Shown: positions 11,246 through 24,400 of the stretch, one piece after another
Position numbering within the stretch: the first letter of the stretch is position 1
Layout: every line of letters starts with the position of its first letter
Assembly (NCBI GenBank): GCA_037176905.1
Contig: JBBBWG010000004.1
Span: 50,001 to 111,964 of the forward strand
Length of the DNA stretch: 61,964 nt
Direction of reading: 5' to 3'
Source of the DNA: Azolla pinnata
Lineage: Eukaryota; Streptophyta; Polypodiopsida; Salviniales; Salviniaceae
Notes under the pieces: model-generated
Told to the model about the DNA's origin: nothing
The model's database searches: none
The model's input: the letters and a program-made list of their open reading frames with translations, nothing else
Position numbers and translations under genes: made by a program

Positions 11246-13152
11246 GTTAACTACTGGCAAACCCTGTTATGCGGCAAGATGTATCGAGTACTGTAAATTG
11301 CATCTGATTCCAGAATCCAAAGAATCATAGAAATTTCGCCATTTAACAGCACTAATGAAAAGAAAAACCCATAGATTTCAAGAGCCTAATTGCCACGACT
11401 CAACAGCAATCTGTAATTTGTTGGTTAACTCAGCAATAATAAACATTCATCCAAACCGGTGTTTATGATGCCTAACAATCACACGACCGAGATTCGCCTT
11501 TTGCAGTCACAAAATTTTCCACTCAAATCTGAAAATTTTCAGTCCCAATCTGAAAGTCTCTACCATAAGCACAACAATGAAACAAAAACTTCGTGGAAGC
11601 GCATTCCTCATTGCTTACGGTCTTCCAATCGAAATTGCTGAGCATTTGCATATACCATCCTGAAATGATACTGACCCATTTTTCAATCCATGTTGACTGC
11701 ATTAGTGCATATGGTTAAAACATGATGAAAAGAACCAGAAAGAACCATCAGAAAACAGGACCACATCAATCTTCAGGAGAGGATCAGACACAAATAAAAA
11801 GATTGAAATGATAGTTAGAATTCTTCAAATCAGTATTCAATGAGGTTCAGATCTTTTGCTGCCCTTTTCTGAGCTGTGAAAGCAGCCAATTTGCAAGCTA
11901 AAAAGCAGCAAAAATATATTGTATATATACCTGCAAGACCAAAAATTCCCAAAATGCATGTATATATATGTAAATGCATATATACCTGCAAGGCCAAGAT
12001 TCTCAAAAATGCACTCAACTTTGAACCACTATGTATGTATATACTTTAATTACCCCATTCAAGTAATGCAATCAATGCCTGTCACAGTTATAAACAAAAT
12101 GCATATACTTGCCTTCCTTTGAACCACTGCATACTTTTGATCCTCACATTCAGGTAATGCATTCCTTCTACTAATCCCATCAGTTTTCAAGAAATACATA
12201 CTTCTCCATAGAAAAAGGCTGTGCAAGATAAGGCTGTGAAAGACTGCCTGGCCCTCCACATCTCAAAACCTAGAAAAGATATCCAGACATTTTGCTCATC
12301 CACTGTGACCCAACATGTATGTACTGCCCCAATTTCGCACAAATTTTAGCAGAACGAAGCCGTCAATGATCAAACTCCGTTTAACATAACCCATCCAAAT
12401 AAACCCATTTGTGTGGGACTCATGTATCGGTGATTTCCGTCTGTATTCTGCCATATATATTCCTCCTCGATGAAGTCAGAAAACACCTTCTGTAAGCCAT
12501 ATCTCCTTGACAAAGCTTTTGATCCTGGTTCGATACCATAAAAATGGCTCACTCACCTAGCCCAAGAGAGCATCAAAACATAATATGATGCATCAACTGC
12601 ACACTGTACCATTCTCCATTGTGTCGTGATCTCTACCCTTTTCCTTAGCAAAAGCTGAGCAACCAAAAATCTGGTGCAATTACATTTTGCTTCTTGCTCG
12701 CATACGCATTCATGGGCAGCATTGTTTCAAAACATTTGTGGGCAGCATTCAAGAATGAATAAGATCACTTTTTCTTCACAAATCTATTAAGAAGACATGC
12801 CAGTAGTGTACATACACGAATGCCAACTACAGAGTAGAGCTCACCATAGTCAGTCCCTTTAAAACACTTCTTTTATCCTGTTCATGAGAAAAATGGATCA
12901 TGCGCTCTGACACCCACTGTTTCGCAAAACAAACACAAACAGTAATAATCATCATCATAAGTGATCCATGGTAACTCATAAAGCTATTCAGTCATCATCT
13001 CTTGCCTACACAAAGACATTTTTTAACATGCACTTGCACATTCACTCTCTGCCAGATGAATCTCCAACAACCTATCCAGCAGCACAAAAACATCCATGTC
13101 CATGAAGAGAACATTCACAAGATGGTCTGCCCAGCAATATGAATTCTGTTTT

Positions 13153-14159
13153 CTAGTATCGATCATTGAGGGCATTGGGCCGATCATAAGGACTTGGTCG
13201 ATCTCTAAAGCCTCTACTGTAGCGGGGACCTCCTCTACCACCACCACCACCACCACCACCACCACTATTAGCAGAACCACTTCCTCGGCCTCCACCCCTG
13301 CCAAATCCACCATCACCATAGCGCCCAACTCCTGAACCATAGCTTCCACCACCAGCGCCATATCTGTCCATATCATCACCATATCGATCCATATCTCCAC
13401 CATACCGAGCATCATTCAGATGATGAACGGGGGGAGCAACATATCTTTCATTTCTACCGCCACCAGATCGCGGAGGTGGAAGGCGGCTGCCATCTCTTCC
13501 CCCATCACCAAGCGGACATTCCCTAGCCCAATGGCCAAGCTTCCCACATTTGAAGCATTCATCACCACCACCACCACCACCACTTCTTCCTCTTCCTCCT
13601 CCTCCTCCTCTACCTCCTCCCCTATCTCCTCCTCTTCCTCCATTTCTTAGAAATCCACCACCACCACCACCACCAAAACCAACCCTTCCCCTACTGATAT
13701 CATTGTTCTGACCATTGCCCACATCATTATATGCATCCTCATACATATACCCTCTCCCCCCACCAGACATCTGCTGCGGCTGTGCTCTATTCACACATAT
13801 GATCCTTCCATCCAGCTCTTCATTGTGCAGCCCACTGATGGCATCTTCCATACTCTGCTCATCTGCGAATGTCACGAACCCAAATCCGCGTGGCCTCCCA
13901 GTATCCCTATCAAGCATCACCTGCAGAAAGAATGAGGATGCAAACACAGCAAGCATGTGCAGACACTGATTTTAGAACCCGGAAGAAAAAGAAAAGGAAA
14001 GTCCAGCACAAGACATGACCATTTTCCTGGTGGCTTTTCCCATCTTACCTGAGCATCGAGAACCTTTCCAAATCTCCGGAATGCTTGCTCCAGCCTTTTA
14101 TCAGTGGTATCCCAAGACAATCCTCCCACGAAAACTCGGCATTCCTCTGAAACCGCCAT
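13153..14159 (-). CDS. RZ1: RZ-1-type glycine-rich RNA-binding protein with zinc knuckle
   Basis: Two coding exons, 14049-14159 and 13153-13920, give 292 aa; the intron splits the RRM at DAQ/VMLDRDTG. An N-terminal RRM (residues 6-85) carries RNP2 VFVGGL and RNP1 RGFGFVTF. A long Gly/Arg region (about 125-160) is followed by one CCHC zinc knuckle CFKCGKLGHWARECP and a second Gly/Arg/Tyr/Asp-rich tail ending NALNDRY. This order matches plant RZ-1 proteins. Known role: nuclear RNA binding, pre-mRNA splicing and cold-response regulation; the Arabidopsis relatives bind SR proteins through the C-terminal region. A probable 5' UTR intron (about 14163-14642, donor GTAATT, acceptor ACACAG three bases before the ATG) precedes the coding exons. 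The polyglycine tracts come from GGT/GGA triplet runs in the DNA. Which RZ-1 paralogue it matches cannot be told from the sequence. Confidence 0.92.
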
Positions 14160-14489
14160 TTCCTGTGTATATATCATCGATTTACAAAGCTTACTGCACA
14201 CATGTTTGGAAAGCAGAAAAAGAAAAGAAAAGAAAAAAGCAACAAGAAAAAATTTGAGGCGCAAATTAAACAGGATTTGCAGAAGGATGGGGAATTTTCC
14301 AGTCCGAACGCATAGAAGCTCTTTCGTTCACTGGTATGAGAGGTTCCCCAAATCTTTAAAACAGAGCCATATACACATTGGTGGACCTAGAAGGAGAGAG
14401 AGGCACGGAGAGAGAGAGGGAGGGAGCAATTGGAAGTGTGTAAAAGAGACGTTGAGCTGAAAACAAGGAGCAGAGACTGTAAGGGGAGA

Positions 14490-14850
14490 TGTGTGTGTGT
14501 GTGTGTGTGTGTGTGTGATGAGAGGTGGGGACGAAAGATCAGAAGAAATATCAGAAAAGCGAAGGAGTGGAGGAGGAGGAGGAGGAGGAGGAGGAGGAGG
14601 AAGGGAGGGAGGGGGACAGAGAATTCTCTTGTAAACAATTACCTGCAGCAGCTATGGTGGGTCGTCTGTGCGCCCACGACACAGAGACCTGAAGAACAGA
14701 GAAGAAGAAGAAGAAGAAGAAGAAGAAGGAGGAGGAGGAAAAAGGAAGAAGAAGAAGAAGAAGAAGAAGAAGGAAAAAGGAAGAAGAAGAAGAAGAAGAA
14801 GAAGAAGAAAAAGAAGAAGAAGAAGAAGAAGAAGAAGAAAAGAAAAATTT
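14490..14850. repeat. GT, GGA and GAA microsatellites in the RZ-1 leader and promoter
   Basis: A (GT)n run at 14490-14517 and a (GGA)n run at 14568-14602 fall inside the probable 5' UTR intron of the RZ-1-like gene. A long (GAA)n tract with interruptions at 14700-14845 lies just upstream. All long polyglutamate, polyarginine and polyleucine frames here are translations of these repeats. Confidence 0.9.
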
Positions 14851-17800
14851 TGAGCTCTACCCTTTTTACCCCTGGGCCTAGAAAACAAAAAGCTTTCACA
14901 AGAAGAAACAACTGAACACAATAATACAGAACAGATACAGAACAGAAGATTGAACTGGAGTGAGTTTTTCATGAGGATGATGATGATCATGATGGTTATG
15001 ATGATGATCATGATGGTTATGATGATGATCATGATGATGGTTGCGTCAACAGCTGCATCGAAAGCTTCCTAACTGGCTTCTGGGGATGCCCTTTGATTTA
15101 AGGTCGCCAGCTGTTTCAGATCGAGATCGCGAGTCGCGCCTTTTAATTAAAATCGATTGTTTGATTCCATACGACGGTGTATTGGAGTTTAATCGGCTTG
15201 CATGGATGGATGAGAATCGAGCAGATCTGATCGACCTCGTCTGCTGAATGACAGCTGTTCGGCACGTCTAATCGGTAATATGGTTTTCGCACGTCGGAGA
15301 ATCCAGGCTTTCCCCCCGAAAGGCACGAGGCTTTCTCCTGAATCTGGAAAAGAAAGCTCTACAAAAAAAACTGCGAACTGTAATCCCGACTAAAACTAGG
15401 GGTGGCATCTCTCGTTGGGTTAGAAAGGAGCCGCAAGAACGCAAAAAATGTTCAGACTAATGATATAACGATTCTGCGCAATGGAGAAGCCCACATTCGA
15501 TACGCAACCGATTTCGGCATCTCCTCCGATTCGGCATCTTCTCGTTATAAATCGACGATCATGCCAGTATACAAGTGTTTTACTTTTGCCGCCGATGCGG
15601 ACCTTTAGCTCTAGCAACTGCTGCCAGCGACTGTGAGTGGCTTGTCCACTAGATTTCGGCAGGGCGATAAATTTTTAGTCAGGAAGCGATGGGATGTGGG
15701 TCAATTGTCCAGAGTGGCTTCTTTTGCTCGCCTATTTATAGCCGAACATCTTTCGTCGAGTGCTTCCATGTCTCATTCAGACTCGCTCCGTGGACGCTGG
15801 AAAACTTCTGATTCTGCTTCTTATTCAAATACACATCCATGGAGTGGTCTCGAGCATTCTACGCAGCTTCGATCGTGTTAATGATGTTCCTGGCTCAACC
15901 AGCCTTCAATTATGCAGACATCTCTCGGAGTAAGTTCTAGTGACAATCTTTTGTTATCGGTTCAGATCATGGGGGTCGATGCCCACTGGCAACTCTACGT
16001 TCCCAGGTCGATTAAAAGAAGGCTTGTTGCTCCTTCTGTTATATCGATTGTCCACTTACACTACTGTGTCCCAACGATGTTGAAATGCAGTTCCTCACCA
16101 TGGAGAACAGCATTCCGTTCGATCGGTTCTGGCAAAGAATCGCATGCTTCTCTTCCATCGTGGAAAGCATGACCGATTCGATCCGGTGAGCGAATTCATT
16201 GCATCCATCGTTGCACCGATGATGCATCGATCTTGTTATTTCTACAAGTACTCAGATGACTAATGGAACCTCTGCAGGATGCCGGATCGATGGATGGTCG
16301 AGATCGACGAGGCCTAACAATGCTGCATTTGGATTATGAAGATCCAAAACCAAACAATAACCATAATCCGATTGGCAATGGGAAACTTGGGCACTAGAAA
16401 AGGGGGGGGGGGAGATGCTTATGCACTCTAAAATGGAAGCTTTTAGTTTTTGTGGGAATTCTGGAGATTTAGAAGCGACTAGCTCGCATGTACATATTTG
16501 TGCATTAGTGCAATCAGCCAAAGCTACGATGTCCCTTGTACCACGATAGTTTTGTGTGTTTCACGATCGTGGGATGGAAAGTGGATCGCGAAGCAAAGCA
16601 AAGGCTCGATCCATACACATATCGGAATCTGAGCATTCAGACGATTAGATCAGTACGATCATCAGGTATCCGATGCATTTGGCTAGAGAACTTAATCATA
16701 ACAAAGAGGGCATTGGGTTCAAATCTCACTAGTTTGTTTAGTACGTATAATCTTATGTAGGGCAAGAAGACAATACAAACACAGTCTTGTACAATCGAGG
16801 ATCGAATTTCGCTACCCGAGCAGTCGTAGGATCGGAGATCGAATTCGAATGCGCTCTAAACGTGACACAGCAGTAGCTGCGCAGATTTTTATCCCCCCCC
16901 CCCCGGAATCGGAATCTGCGAACGAAAATCAGGCAGACAGCGAGCCAAGCAGATCAGAGCAGGAAATGTCGGGGAATTCCAGCGCCTCGGTTCGTCGACC
17001 ATCTAAAACGTGTTTAGCAGGGGCCTGGCTTAAAAGCCACCTTCCACGCGTTTGATCTCGATGCGAAATCAGACTGCAAAGAGCAATTGGAAAACCATTT
17101 TTAACGAGTCGGGAAGCTGGTAATGTCAAGATGTCAGCTGAAAGAGAGATGGGTAGATGAGGATGAACACTGCCACTGGTTGGTGAAGCCTAGCTACCCT
17201 TCTGGATGGCATACATACATACATGCATGCATACATAGAGACATACACACATGCACACATACATACATGCATGCATACATACATATAGACATTCACACAT
17301 GCATGCACAGATGCATGCACAGATGCATGCATGCATGCACACAAACACACATGCCTGCATGCACACATGCACGCAAACACACATGCATGCATGCATGCAA
17401 AACTTACATACACGCAAGCACACATGCATGCATGCATGCATACATACTTACTTTACTTACGGATATACATATATATATATAGGCATGCAGACATGCTCAT
17501 ATATATGCCGATGATGCAAGTGGCTACCCTCTTGGATGGGCATGCATACATACATGCATCCGCGCGCCCACACATACATACATGCATCTGCAAGCACGCA
17601 CACACACATACATGCATCCGCGCGCGCTCACATACATACATGGAGATATGCATGCGCGCACGCACATGCATGCATGCATACGCACAGCAGACATGCGTAC
17701 ATACATCGAAACGTGGACACGATGCATGCATGCATACGCAACAACCGACATGCATACATACATCGAAACGTGGATATATATATACATGCTTACGCATGCA

Positions 17801-18416
17801 TAGACGTTACCCTTTTGGATGCCATACATACATGCACGCACGCACGCACACATACATCCATGCACGCACGCACGCATACATACATACGCACGGCATGCAT
17901 AGCATGCGTGCATGCGTGCATGCATGCATGACATCGCAGCACGTGGCAGGGACACGTGGCCGCGCGCCAGGGTGCCACGTGGCGCTGACGTGGACTTTTA
18001 AAAAATAAGCACAGAATAAAAAAGCTGCTAAAAGCGGAAATTCGAAAAAAAAAGGCATCGCGGGAAAAGAGGGAAAGAAAAAAAAGAAAAAAAAAGAAAA
18101 GAAAGAAAACGTCGAATTAAATTGGTCTCCCTTCGATTTGTTTTTGTTTTTTACGGACGATAGATAAATAAATAATAAATCAGATGATTTATTCTAAAAA
18201 AAAAGGGGGGGGAATTCGAATATTATTTTGAATTATTATTATCGCATCGTTTTTATCGATAAAAGGAAAAAGAAAAATATTTATTTATTTATTTATTTAT
18301 TCCAGCTCCTTTTTTTTTGTTTTGTTTTTTTGAATATCTGTCTGACTGTCGTCTCTTCCGTCTTCTCTCTTCTGTTTCTCTCTTTTCTGTGTTTCCGCCA
18401 TAGCTAGGGTTTTACC
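14851..18416. other. Divergent intergenic region between RZ-1-like and CIP7-like genes
   Basis: About 3.5 kb without a recognisable exon, shared upstream region of two divergent genes. It contains a repeat of about 21 bp at 14975-15035 built from ATGATGATCATGATGGTT, a G11 run near 16404, a C10 run near 16896, a possible tRNA-like B box near 16713, and a long ATGC-type array at 17205-17935. Close to the CIP7 start (18060-18320) the DNA is A/T homopolymer-rich; a CT-rich leader (18350-18400) follows. Confidence 0.5.
17205..17935. repeat. Long ACATACATGCATGC-type cryptic microsatellite
   Basis: Over about 730 bp the words CATG, CATA, CACA and CGCA alternate in short runs, with interspersed copies of a TACCCTTTTGGATG-like word (near 17196, 17523 and 17808). 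CATGCATG is self-complementary, so the tract has extensive cruciform potential. Histidine-, threonine- and cysteine-rich frames appear in several frames on both strands, the longest 225 codons, and are repeat translations. Confidence 0.9.
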
Positions 18417-21400
18417 ATGAAAGCAGACACAGCCCTGGACTACGTCGAGTTTCAGCTCAGCACGCATCGTAACAGGTCAGTCACACACACGTTTAGCTGC
18501 GGATTCATGTACATAGATATAGACATATATGCTGGTGGAGAGAAGAAGTCGCAGGTTTGTTTTATGTCAGGTAGGTAGATAGGCAGATAGATCGATAGAA
18601 TAGAGCGAAATAGATGGAGAGATGGAGTTTGAGGCCGTGAGCTTGTCTTCTCATTCGGTTCCTATGCTCCCAGCGCACCTGCATTTCTCCATTCCCCTCC
18701 CATATCTCGCCACGCGTTAGAGAAACGACCACGGAGAAGCGGAGATCTGTGTACTATGTGGACATTGAGAATGTCGATGATTCCGGGGAGGTTCCTGATG
18801 CTCTGGATAGACTTAAGACCCAGCATCTTTCTCATAATAAGGAGAGGTGTTGCTAGAATCCATGGTAATCCGATTCTGTCGCGATCGTAGGCATTGATAA
18901 AGAGAAAGGGGGATAGGGAGGACCGCATTCTGAAAGCACAGCTAAGTTTCTTATGTTCAGCGCTTTCTTCTTCTTTTTCTTCTCCTTCGTCATTTGTTTT
19001 TTGCAGGTGTGAGCTTTTCGTGGCTGGTAATGGCGCAACAGAGAAACTCGCATCAGGCTTCTTGAAACCTTTCCTTGTGCATCTCCGAGCTGTCAGAGAT
19101 CGGGTCACTTCACAAAATGGAGATGAATGTGTGGTAAGGCTCGATCATCCCCAAAACCTCAGCATCAATGCCACTTCTTGGTTCACAAAAGGCGTCATTG
19201 AGAGGTAATTCTTATCATGATCTATTCACATTTGATCCAATTACAACATTTCACTGTTTTGAGGAAATTCTCCTATTGGTTTCATGGCTGATCGTTTTTG
19301 TTTTTTCATTTTGAAAGGTTTGTGAGATTCGTTAGTACACCAGAGGTCCTGGAGCGAGTAGGATCGATTGAGGATGAACTGATACAGCTTGAACAAGTTC
19401 GAAGTATTCAAGTATCTACTCTCAATGAGGTACTGCTAATAATTGCTATGCGTTAACAAGATCACCTCTGCCAATAGTAGTGAATCGTGTAAGAATTCAA
19501 ATTGGTTTTCATGTATCATTGCTATATTGTACCATATTTAAGCTAAATGCGTGATTTGTAACCAGGATGGAGGTGCTTCTCTGAGTCCTTACCCAGGTTC
19601 GACGAACAATTGTAAGTGTAACCTTTTGAACTAGATTTGGTGCAACACATTTATTCAATCACAACTTGTTGATTCTAGGAGCTCCCTATCACGTATTTTG
19701 TATGTGCACTTTGGTTAATGTAGCATGAGTTTTGACAATTGGCCTTAGTTTATGTTCCCTTGATCTTGTGGTTACTATAGTTAACCCTGCTTTGTATCAG
19801 ACCCAATATCTATTCTGGCTTCAGCAAAAATAGAAAAGTAAAATGGTGAAGTGCATTGTTGTCATACCTTTTCTGAGGAAAACATAAATTGCATATAAAA
19901 ATCTTCATTTGACCCATGATATTGTGGGTTTATTAGCTGGGATAACAGGCACGCTTGGTAATGAAGGCGTAAATTACAGCAAGAGTAGAACCAAATATGC
20001 TAGAATGGTAGATCAGAGATTAATACCAGGTCTACCAGCTCATCAGGGAGATGTTCAGGCAGCTTAGCTGTAGTACATGCAGTATATTTGTGTAAATTTC
20101 AATAAGCTGGTAGATCAGTGATAAGTACCAGACTTACCAGCTGTACTGGAAGCTTGGTTGTATTGCACCTGGACTATATATCTTGCATTATGTTTTTTTT
20201 ACCAAGCTTCACGTTTGTGACCACCAGTAACTATTTTATCACTGAATTATTGTGCATTCCTTATGGAGTTCAATTCAAATCTCATCATAACATCACCGAG
20301 AGGACAAAAAAACATATCTTTTTAAAGTTCCTTTTCTGGAAGTGGATCAGACGTAATTTTTCTGAGCTTAATGGTGCTTCATGTTGTAAAGATGGTTTTG
20401 TTGGTGAACTCTCGATTAAGTCACAAGATGAGCACTATAATACTCACATTTTATGAATTCCCTGATGTATTTTGTTTCTTTCACGAAAATTTCCCACGTT
20501 TTGTACTACCAAAATTAACAACAACTTAGCCGTGTTTTCATGGTTTTCATGCATTTTTACAATCTTGGCACCTTGGTGGCCGCTCGAGTGCAATCCATTT
20601 CGTATTGGGAATGCAGTATTGTGGCATTGACATATCTTTACATTATCGTTACCATAAAAAATATGAATAGGTGCTTCCTGAAGCTATGTTTGGAAAACCC
20701 CTATAATGTGGCAATGGCTTTCTTTATTGTTCTTTCTTACGTTGAACAGCAATGTGTGTCAAGAGAGCTTTGAAAAATAACCTAGACTGAAAAAGAGAGA
20801 TGCTTTGACAGACAGTAGAGATAGTGCAGTGAAGCTGGAGGATAATGCAGTCTGCAAGCTTGTGAGTGTTTGTACGCTGTCAGATTTTTATGCGAAACTA
20901 TTTGTGTGTTTTTCTATTCATGCATTTTTTGCACTATTATTCAGTCAAATGGGTACGCGTACAAGAGCATTGACTGTGCTGCAACAGCATCAAAGTAAGT
21001 TTTTTGTTACATCCTAATCTCATTCTCAAGCACAACCGTTGATGGAAGAGTGAACACTTTTAACTTAAATATTGTGATTTATTCCAGAATGGAGCTTCTT
21101 GAGGCAATGGATATTAGGCTTCGTGCACTTAAAGAGGAACAAGACACCTATTTCAGTCGTGCTGCTGGTGCTGGATTCGACAGTGGAAGCATGGCTGGTC
21201 TCATAGCATTTGCCGAGTATTTTGGAGCTGAACGTTTAAGGTAGCATTATCTCTCTGTACCGGCAAAGCTCTTAATCAGAAGTTACCAATAATGAATTTA
21301 AACAGATCTGTGTTGATATCTACAGTGCAGCATGTTTAAACTTCTTACAAGTGTTGCAAACAAGGCATTTGGAGCAATTGGAGCTTGATCCAGAAGAAAC

Positions 21401-24400
21401 ATCCACATCGATGAGCTCTGCTACAGCCATATTCAAAACAGCTGGAAATACTTCAGTAATGGAGAGAGAGTCATTCTTTCAATCGGGTGTAGTGATACCT
21501 CGAGGTTTGAAACAGAAAGCGAATTGTTGTTCTGAGGAATTGGAGGATAATACCTATTCCTCATCACTAAAATGTTCAGTTACTGTGGAAGGTCGAAAGA
21601 GGTGGGGTCCAACAGAGAACATCTGCCGAAAGGTGTTTCTTGAACAGGCTGAGACAGATTCTATGGCTTCAAACGATAAATCTGGTAGAGGCACATTAGA
21701 GGACATGGCAGATGATGCTCAGAGTTGCTCAACACATGCAAAAACCTGTGATTTGCCGGAAGATAAAAGTGCGAACAGAAGAAATCCATGTTTGCTGGAA
21801 AAATATGCTCCTGAAAGACATGAAATCAGAAGATCAGGATCAGTAACAGAATCTCATAAACTCAAGAACTGTCAAGAGCAACAACACAAACAAGATAGAA
21901 TCGTTGAGGGATCTAATAGAGAGGAACATATGTGTAATGAGAATTCTATGGCCCCTGTGAAGGAGCAGGCCCGGAGACTAAGTGTACAGGATGCCATCAG
22001 CTTGTTTGAGAAGAATCAACAGAAACAACGAAGGGATTCAATTGATTCTGGAGGAAAATTATCATGCGGGAAGCAAGACAGAGGCAGGGTATCTTTAGAA
22101 GGACCCTGTGCAACTTTCTCTGCTGAGATGGTTACAAGAAGGCGAAGTACATTGAATGTTCTGGAAACAATGATTAAATCACAGGAGAATCACAGCAGCT
22201 TCAAGGAAAAGGAGCCGTCTTTATCTTTGCAGAATGCCATATTGAGTGCAGAAGGAGCATCTTGTCTAGAGAACTCTTCTGGTAACACTTCAAATCAAAC
22301 ATTTGAAAATGATCAAAGAAATCAGTTCAAGTTGCAGCTCGAGCGAACCTTATCAAAGGAATCATCAACTAGGGACCTTGCTATCAAGGAGGACATACGG
22401 AAGCGTGACCCTGGACAGGAAATTGCACAAAATTTGGCAGATTTTGATTTACATGCAGCATCAACATGTCTGACCAGCAGTAAAATGGTTACAAGTCTAA
22501 AGAGCACAGCTACAGCAAGACAAGGAGCATGTGAAGAACCCAGAGAAACATTGTACGTTCATGATGACCCTACAACTAAAGGTGATCAATTTGTGGGTTG
22601 TGTAGACTCTAGCAAAATGAGAAGTACACTATATTTTGATTCTTTCAGGTCAGATCCCAAAAATGCAGTAGGAAACAAGGAAGATGAGGGCTCTAAATCT
22701 TCAGATGATGCAAACAAAGGAACTCTTCCTGGTAATGAAAGCGATCTATCTGGTGAAACTTCAGCTCAGTCCATACATCTTGACATGAAAGCCCTAGCGG
22801 AAATGGTTGAAAACCAGAATCGTGAGAATGATTGTAATTCTTGTGGGTTGAAGGGAAGATATTATGATCAATATACACGGCTCCGAGATGCAAAGCTCAT
22901 GGAAGGACAGGACACTAAAAGGGCTGAAAGAGACGCTAAACTTCGGTCAATGGAAGAAACTCTGATAAAAGGCAAAGCAGAAATGGATGCTCGAGCTGCT
23001 AAAGTATCTAGAAATGTGCACAATCAATCTCGTACTATGAAGCTGCAGGCATTGAAAGATGACCACTCGGAAAAATTGGATCAGGTCTGTGCGTCTGTGA
23101 TCATAAATTTTTTCCTTTCTTGTCTTCTATTACCAGTACTCAAATTTGTACCTAAGTCTGTGCATGTTTTTTATGAACAGAAAAAGGCCAATAATGTGTG
23201 TGGCTCAGTGGTAAGTGGAGATCAAAGAAATGGAGGCACTAGTTCACATTCCCAACCAGTCACACCGCATGCAATCAAGGAAGAGATCACAACCTCAAGG
23301 ATACAAAATGATAGAAAATTTGGAACAGCTCAAAAAGGCATCACTCATCCTCACATTTCCACTAGATCTAATTACTCCATTTCACCAACGTTGACATGCA
23401 AGAGTACAACAGGCTCAATGGTTATACCACGGAGATCAACAGTCACAACTAATGCAACAGAGAACCCTCTTGGTAGGTCAGTTCCAAATCTTAATCTTAC
23501 GAATTTTCGAAAGAACCCAAAACCGTCTACAGTGCGCCAATCAAGTTCCGCTCGTGTACACCCAAAAAACGGAGGTAATGAGGCTAGGGAAGCTACCCAT
23601 GGTGATGTCAATATAAGTCATACTTCTGACAGATCCACAAAGAACAAGAACCATAGTCGATCCAATGTCATGAGAAAGAGCTGTGTCGTCTCAACTGATT
23701 TGAAGGTGCTATCCACCTCTAGTGATGATGGCACTTTGAGACAGGTTAAAAGTCAGCGAGATTTGGGAACCAATCCTAAATTAAGAAAAAGTGTTGGCGG
23801 TGCATTTCAAGAAAGTAAACAACTTCTTAGAAAGGGGCCTAGTGGTGAACCAGGAACGAGATCTCGTGTGACAAGAAACAGAATGCATTGTGCTGTCAAA
23901 TCATGTGATGGAGGTGCATCTACTGAAATAGAACAAAGTATTGTTACAGATGAGGCTCATAAGGTAACTGAGGACATGAATAATTCTGCTAATCTCGGTC
24001 ATGGTGAGATAGAAAATATGGAAACGGATGCTACAAATGACGCTGACACTTCACCAGGTTCTGGATCTGGTGATGACGATGTCGAGATGCAAGTGGTAGG
24101 TTCAGGTGTTTATTCATCTGATGAACCAGAGGAAAAACTTGAGATGTCATCAGCTAATGTCCTTATGGCCAGCTCGCCACAAGGTCAAACATTGTTGAAG
24201 GGGACAGATGGTAATGAGAGTTCATGTAACGATAATGCTACAATCATGGATATGACTTCCTTGTTGGATACAAAAGTTTTGACTGTGGATAGTGAAGATC
24301 TTGCTATGGACTCTTCTCGAAAACAAACAGATGTCAATGATGCTACATTCCAAAATTCCTCTTGGATTCCTGAGCTGCCAGCATTGCTGCCAACTTCAAG

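Larger units (their letters stand above)
10143..13152. other. Intergenic region between SKIP16-like and RZ-1-like genes
   Basis: About 3 kb without a recognisable exon. It should contain the SKIP16 promoter near 10143-10300 and the 3' UTR of the RZ-1-like gene near 12600-13152. The first third is a minisatellite (10300-10990, separate entry). A tRNA-like A-box/B-box pair lies at about 11150-11245 (separate entry). The remainder, 11250-12600, is AT-rich with no frame longer than about 66 codons, and I see nothing in it. Confidence 0.5.

Noticed and set aside
14430-14915. 161-codon Arg/Lys/Glu-rich frame and its leucine/phenylalanine-rich mirror frames
   Set aside because: Products of GT, GGA and GAA runs with no conserved segment.
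17331-18008. 225-codon His/Thr/Ala-rich frame, plus similar frames on the other strand
   Set aside because: Translation of the ACATACATGC microsatellite; comparable frames are open in several frames on both strands.
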